Shown piece after piece: positions 41,401 through 47,400 of a stretch of DNA of 64,000 nucleotides. Position 1 is the stretch's first letter, and each line of letters opens with the position of its first letter. The notes under the pieces are model-generated. The model was given only the letters and a program-made list of their open reading frames with translations. It was not told the origin of the DNA and did not search any database. The position numbers were made by a program, and so were the translations under genes. The stretch comes from Siphonodentalium dalli. Taxonomy: Eukaryota; Mollusca; Scaphopoda; Gadilida; Siphonodentaliidae. The stretch covers positions 98,957,343 through 99,021,342 of the forward strand of contig CP136065.1 in assembly GCA_032622095.1 (NCBI GenBank). The letters run 5' to 3'.

Positions 41401-44400
41401 CATTACAAACATTTTCGAATTGAACTGAATGGGACCCAATATGAATCTTGTACTGAAAGTGTTGTCCAGAGATGCCGTTTAATCGATTACAGATGTATTC
41501 AGGCTTTCAGACCCCCAGTTACAACAACAACAATTATGTTATTGATAACAGTTAATTTTGCATGCATTAACATCGATGTTAAGTACTAAAACCTTTGTTA
41601 TAAACAATACGTGACCAACTATATAATTCATATGGCTCAGTAGTTATCTGGGCATCACAAGTAGAAAGAATTTGACAGAAATTGTCAACGGTTTTGAAGA
41701 TATTGGAATTAGGTACCGCTCCCCCGGACGCGATTTGGTAGAAAAACTACATATTTATGATAACAAGACAGACCTTTCTAAATTATTCTAATGAGCATCT
41801 AATCATTATTCGTGTGATGAAAACCTGATCCGTAGACACCGCGAGCCTGGTTTTAGATGACCTCAGGTTTCCAATTAAACCCCCAGTTACAACAACAACA
41901 CAATATTTTATTTATGACATGTAATTTTATATTAACACATATCGATTTGAGCAACTGAAGTATTTGTTCTAAACGACACATAATATAGACTAACATAATC
42001 ATACAGAACAAAATCATTGTTGCTCCCCGCCCTATTAGACGTCCTGAACACACCATGAACTGAACAAAATATGATCTCAGTATTAAGAATCATGCAATTA
42101 TAAAGGACATTTACATAAGGAAATATACAATGTTTATGGATGGGTTTGTTCCCGTAACAGTGTGGCACTTTGCTTGGCAAATATGAAGGGCGAATTTGCT
42201 ATATTTTTCAAGAACACTCTACCCAATTTAAAGACTTCAACGTAATACGAAATTAAGCTATATGATCTCTAATTCTCTATATTAACCGAGAGTTTGACGG
42301 GAATGTAGTTCTATCAGAGAATACATAATTTGTATGGATGTGTTGTGCATGTGTCGCTTTACACAAAGTGGCTGATAAATAAGAAAGACGAATTTGCTGT
42401 TTTAGGCCCCCCCCCCCCCTACACAATTGAAGTGTTAAAGTTGAACAACTCACGAACTGAAATGATTGCTGTAAATATTAACTGAGGATGTGGGCAAAAA
42501 TAGTAATATCGGGGCGCATACATGGTGTTGATGGATGGGTTGGTTGGATCCCGAAAGCATTTAACACTTTACGAAAATCGGATGGCAAACTCCAAAGGCG
42601 AATATTTTTTTTTTGGTGAGACCCCTTTATATGCCCATTTAAACTCTTGAACACACCATGCGCCGAATATTCATGCTTTTATTATTAAATCACAGTGTGA
42701 ACGAAAGGTAGTGCTATCAGGGAATATACATGTTGTATGGGTAGTTTGGTTCCCAAACTCCTAGGGTACTTTACAAAAGGCGGCTGGCAAAAACCAAAGC
42801 TGAATATTTTCTTTGAGCATCCTACCCCATTTAAAGTCTTAAACACACTAATGGATGGACATGTTCTTAATATTAACTGGGGTGTGGACAAATGGTATGT
42901 AATTCAGGAAATATACCTCTTGATTGCACGATGGGTGGGTTGGCTGGCTTCCCAATGTCTGGGGCACTTTACAAAAAGTGGCTAGCAAAGAGAAGGCGAA
43001 ATATCACTGTTTTGGGTACCCATAACCCTTCTAAGCTCTTTAGCACACACTGAACCGAATCTATATGCTCTCATGTATTATTTACAATTTGTATGGGTGA
43101 TTTTGTTCTCGAAATCCTGGAACACTTTACAAAAGGCGGCTGGAAAATACGAAATGTAATGTATTAGGCCACACTACCCCATTTGCAGTCTTGAGACACA
43201 CAATGAACCGAAAGGATGTGCTCCCATTATTAACTGCGTGTGTAGAGAAATGGACGCTATATAAAAAGTATAGTATACCAGGGTCTTGAATGTCTGGGTC
43301 AACAAAAAGTTGTTGATGAAAGAGAAAGGCGAATACTCACTGTTTGGGGGGGGACCCCATTAACCCATTTAATATCTTGATCAGAGCATGAACTGAAGTT
43401 ATATTCTCTCACTTAGCTGAGTGTGTGATCGAAAGGTATTGCTGTCATGGAATTATTAATTGATATATGGGTGATTTGGTTCCCTCGAAATCCTGGAACA
43501 CTTTACAAAAAGCGGCTGGCAAACAAGAAGGCGAATTTTCTATGTCTTGAGGACCCCACTATCCAACTTGAAGTCTTAACAAAATGATATGCTCTCAATG
43601 TTAACTGAAGTTGTGGACAAATGGGATTATTATCTGGCAATACGAATCTGTTATGGATGAGATGGTTCCCGATAGCCTATGGCACTTTACAACAAATGGT
43701 CAGCAAATGAAAGGGCTAAATTTTACTCTCAGGGGACTCCATCCATATCTGAAGTCTTGAACACAACACTAGCTCAAGGCATTAGCTATCCATATTACCC
43801 GAGATTGTGGCCGAATGGCAATGGTCTCGCGAGCCCGCCGTTCGCGATAACACCGTGGCACCTTACACAAAGCAGATGGCAAACGAGGAAGGCGAATTTT
43901 AAGGGACCCCTACCCCATGTAAACAATTGAACCTACCACGAACTGAATGGATGTGCCCTCATGGTCAAACGACGATATAGACAAATGGCTATTCTATAAA
44001 GAAATACACAATTGTTATAGATGGGTTAATACCCGACAGTCAGGGACACTTTACAAAAAGCGACTGAAAAATAAATAATGCGATTTTTCAATGTTTGTAT
44101 TACCCCCTTCCCAATGTGAAGACTAGAACACACCACGGATTGGAACGATATCATCATTGACTGCGTGTACGGACAATGGCGAGTTAATTGTACAAGGACG
44201 TAAACAATGTAAATAGATGGATTTGGGTTCTGAAAGAATGAGCACTCAACGAAAAGTGACTGGAAAATATGAAAGGCAAAATTTTGAGGACCCCAACTTT
44301 ATTTGAAGTCTGGGAAGACACCACATGGTGAAATTATATGACCCCAATATTAATATATTGACCAAATGTTAGGTTTTATCAGAATTTACATATGTGTTGG

Positions 44401-47400
44401 TTCCCGAAAGTCTGCATCATGTGGCACTCCACAACAAGCGGCTGGCAAATGTTCACTGTTGTATGTACCCCTACCCTATTTGAGGTCTTGAACACATCAT
44501 GTAGTGAAGGGATTATGAATTCAATATCAACATATATTGTGGCCGAAACTATGCGATATATAAGTATGTGGTAGTTCTATCCGGAGGTAAACAATTTATC
44601 TGGGAGGGAGATTGTATGGGGAAAATTAGGATGTAATCCAGTTGGAACTGATTGGATACAATGATATACACATAGTTTCGTTAGAGCTGATTGGACGCAA
44701 TGCTACACAGAAAATGTTGTTTTCGTCATTGATACGCCCGTCGCCTTGAGATTGCAGACGATCTGGAGGTGGTAAATTTCGCGCTCAGCAGGGTTTCAAT
44801 GCTTTTCACGAAGTTTTAACAAATGTCAGCATTATGGAAATCGCTTTGTTTTCGAGATAAATGTCTGAACCCCGTCAACTATTTTAATATTTTCGCGCTG
44901 ACTGAGTTGCTGTACATAAAAAGAGTATTTCTGATAACATTACATTCAGTATGGCGCATAGAAGTTCTGTCTTAGGACCACTGTATTCCAAAAAAGTAAT
45001 GATATGCTTTTTCTATTTGCCGCAATGACATGGAGGGGACGTTTTAATGTGATTACTCAATTGGCCATAGTTCAAACTACTGCATTTCAATCTTAAACGA
45101 GAATGGAGTACTTGTGCATCTATACGTCGGACATGCTGGGTTCTCCAGCTGTCCAATTATTGTAATCTCTGTATACCATTATTGGGTTTTTTTAGAATAA
45201 ACTATTGATTGGTTGATTGATATGCGACACTTATTGTATGTAATAGCAAATAAAATGCGTTGTTGTTGTAATTTGGGGTATGGAAGCCTGAACACGTCTT
45301 TAATCACTTAAGCAATGTCCCCGGGCTCAATTTTCAGCAAAATAATTATGTTGGGTCCCAGTATGATCAATTGGGAAGTTTGGTAAAGTTCTGAACAAAA
45401 ATATGTAATATTTCGCCCAAAAACGTGTTTGGGGGAGGTGTAGCTAAAATCCATTATTTCGCAAATTGTTCTAAATTTCTGTTAACTTCTTTCTGCATAT
45501 GCTTTGCAAATAACTGCATCACCATAAGAATTACATATTTGGGCATTATAACAATATCCATTTGAATGAAAATGTTCGAAAAATAATATTTTTGTGAAAA
45601 AGTCCGATTTTTCAGCAAAAAATAAATATTTTGGCTCCAAATGGCAGGAAAATCTAAATTAACCAACATTTTTTTTCATATCAGGTAGAAGTATGGTATG
45701 ATGTAGTAATTTTAACCCCAACAATATGGGCAAATAGGCTAGGACATAGCCACAGGACTCGCTTTACCAAAATCGTTAATTTCTGGAAAAAGTCACTGGA
45801 GGGTATCGCTCATCGTCGATTTGACAATAGCCACCACCTATTCCGTTATTTTTCAATTTCTGTCAAAATTCTTTCTACTTGTGTTGTCCAGATAACTACT
45901 GAGCCATATGTTATATAGTTGGTCACGTTGTTTATAACAAAGGTTTTAGTACTTAACATCGATGTTAATGCATGCAAAATTAACTGTTATCAATAACATA
46001 ATTGTTGTTGTTGTAACTGGGGGTATGAAAGCCTGAACACATCTGTAATCGTTTAAACGGCATCTCTGGACAACACTTTCAGTCCAATATTCATATTGGG
46101 TCCCATTCAGATCAATTCAAAAATGTTTGTAATGACATTATCAAAAATATGTATTTTTTTCGACCAAAAACGTGTTTGGGGGAGGGGTAGCTAAAATCCA
46201 ATATCTCGCAAACCGTTCAAAATTGTTGTTAACTTCTTTCTTCATATGCTTGTTAGATAACTACTACACCATATGACCTAAATATTTCAATATTATTGCA
46301 ATATACGTTTGAATGATAATGTTCGAAAAATATAATTTGTTTTAAAAAGAGCGATTTTTCAACAAAAAATAAATGTTTCGGCTCCAAATGGCACGAAAAT
46401 CAAAATTAACCAACACTTCTTGCATATCAGGTACAAATAAGGTATGCTGTAGGCATTTTAACACCAACAATGTGGGCAAATAACTTAGGACATAGCCGCA
46501 TGGCTCACTTTACCAAAATCGTTAATTTCTGGGGAAAGTCACTGGTGGGTATCGTTCATCGTCAATTTGAGAATAGCCACCACCAATTCCGTTATTTTTC
46601 ACTGTGATTTTCGTAAAGAGTATATATTTCTCATTTAAAAAAAGTTAGTTTTAACTTGTTCTACCGTGGGTAGGGGTATCTCGAAAACTAGAGCTCTTTT
46701 TCGATTTGGCCGCTGCACTACAGTGTGCCATATATATGTGTCAACTAAATCCTATTGAAAATGAAAGTAGCCTACACTTTTGGGATTTCCGCGGCAGATT
46801 GCAGTGAATCTATATTATTGGAAGTGAATGTACAATTCCTGGAATTCTATCAGATATCGCGACTCTGCTCGTTTTCGTGATCATAGGTTATATAGGGCCT
46901 ATATGACCACGAAAACGAGTCGAGTCGCGATACATCCATCGGTACAAACACATTGTGTATACGATACAATTTTGACTTGATGACCAGAAAATAAAAGATG
47001 GCGGTTAATCCAAGTCTCCAACAGAACAGACATGCGCGCTCCAATTAAAATTACCCATAATTCACTTCACTACACCAGGGGTTCCCAATGGGTTATACAT
47101 TATTTTCAGGCTATCAGATTATTTATATTTTCAAGAACATATTATTACACCGGTGACTTTAAGTTTACAATTGCAGCCTGTCCTGACTCTATCGGTATGT
47201 TTGAGTTATATTTTCAAGAACATATTATTTACGGTGCCGTTAACTTTACAATTTCAGCATTTACGTGATTATATCGGTACGATTGAGCAAGGTACAAAAA
47301 CCTATTCTCCCACAATGTATTCGCTCACTGCTCCATAGATTATCAAAAACTCAAAAACAGCTTACACCACCTTGTGGCGTAATAAGAGTACGATATGTCT

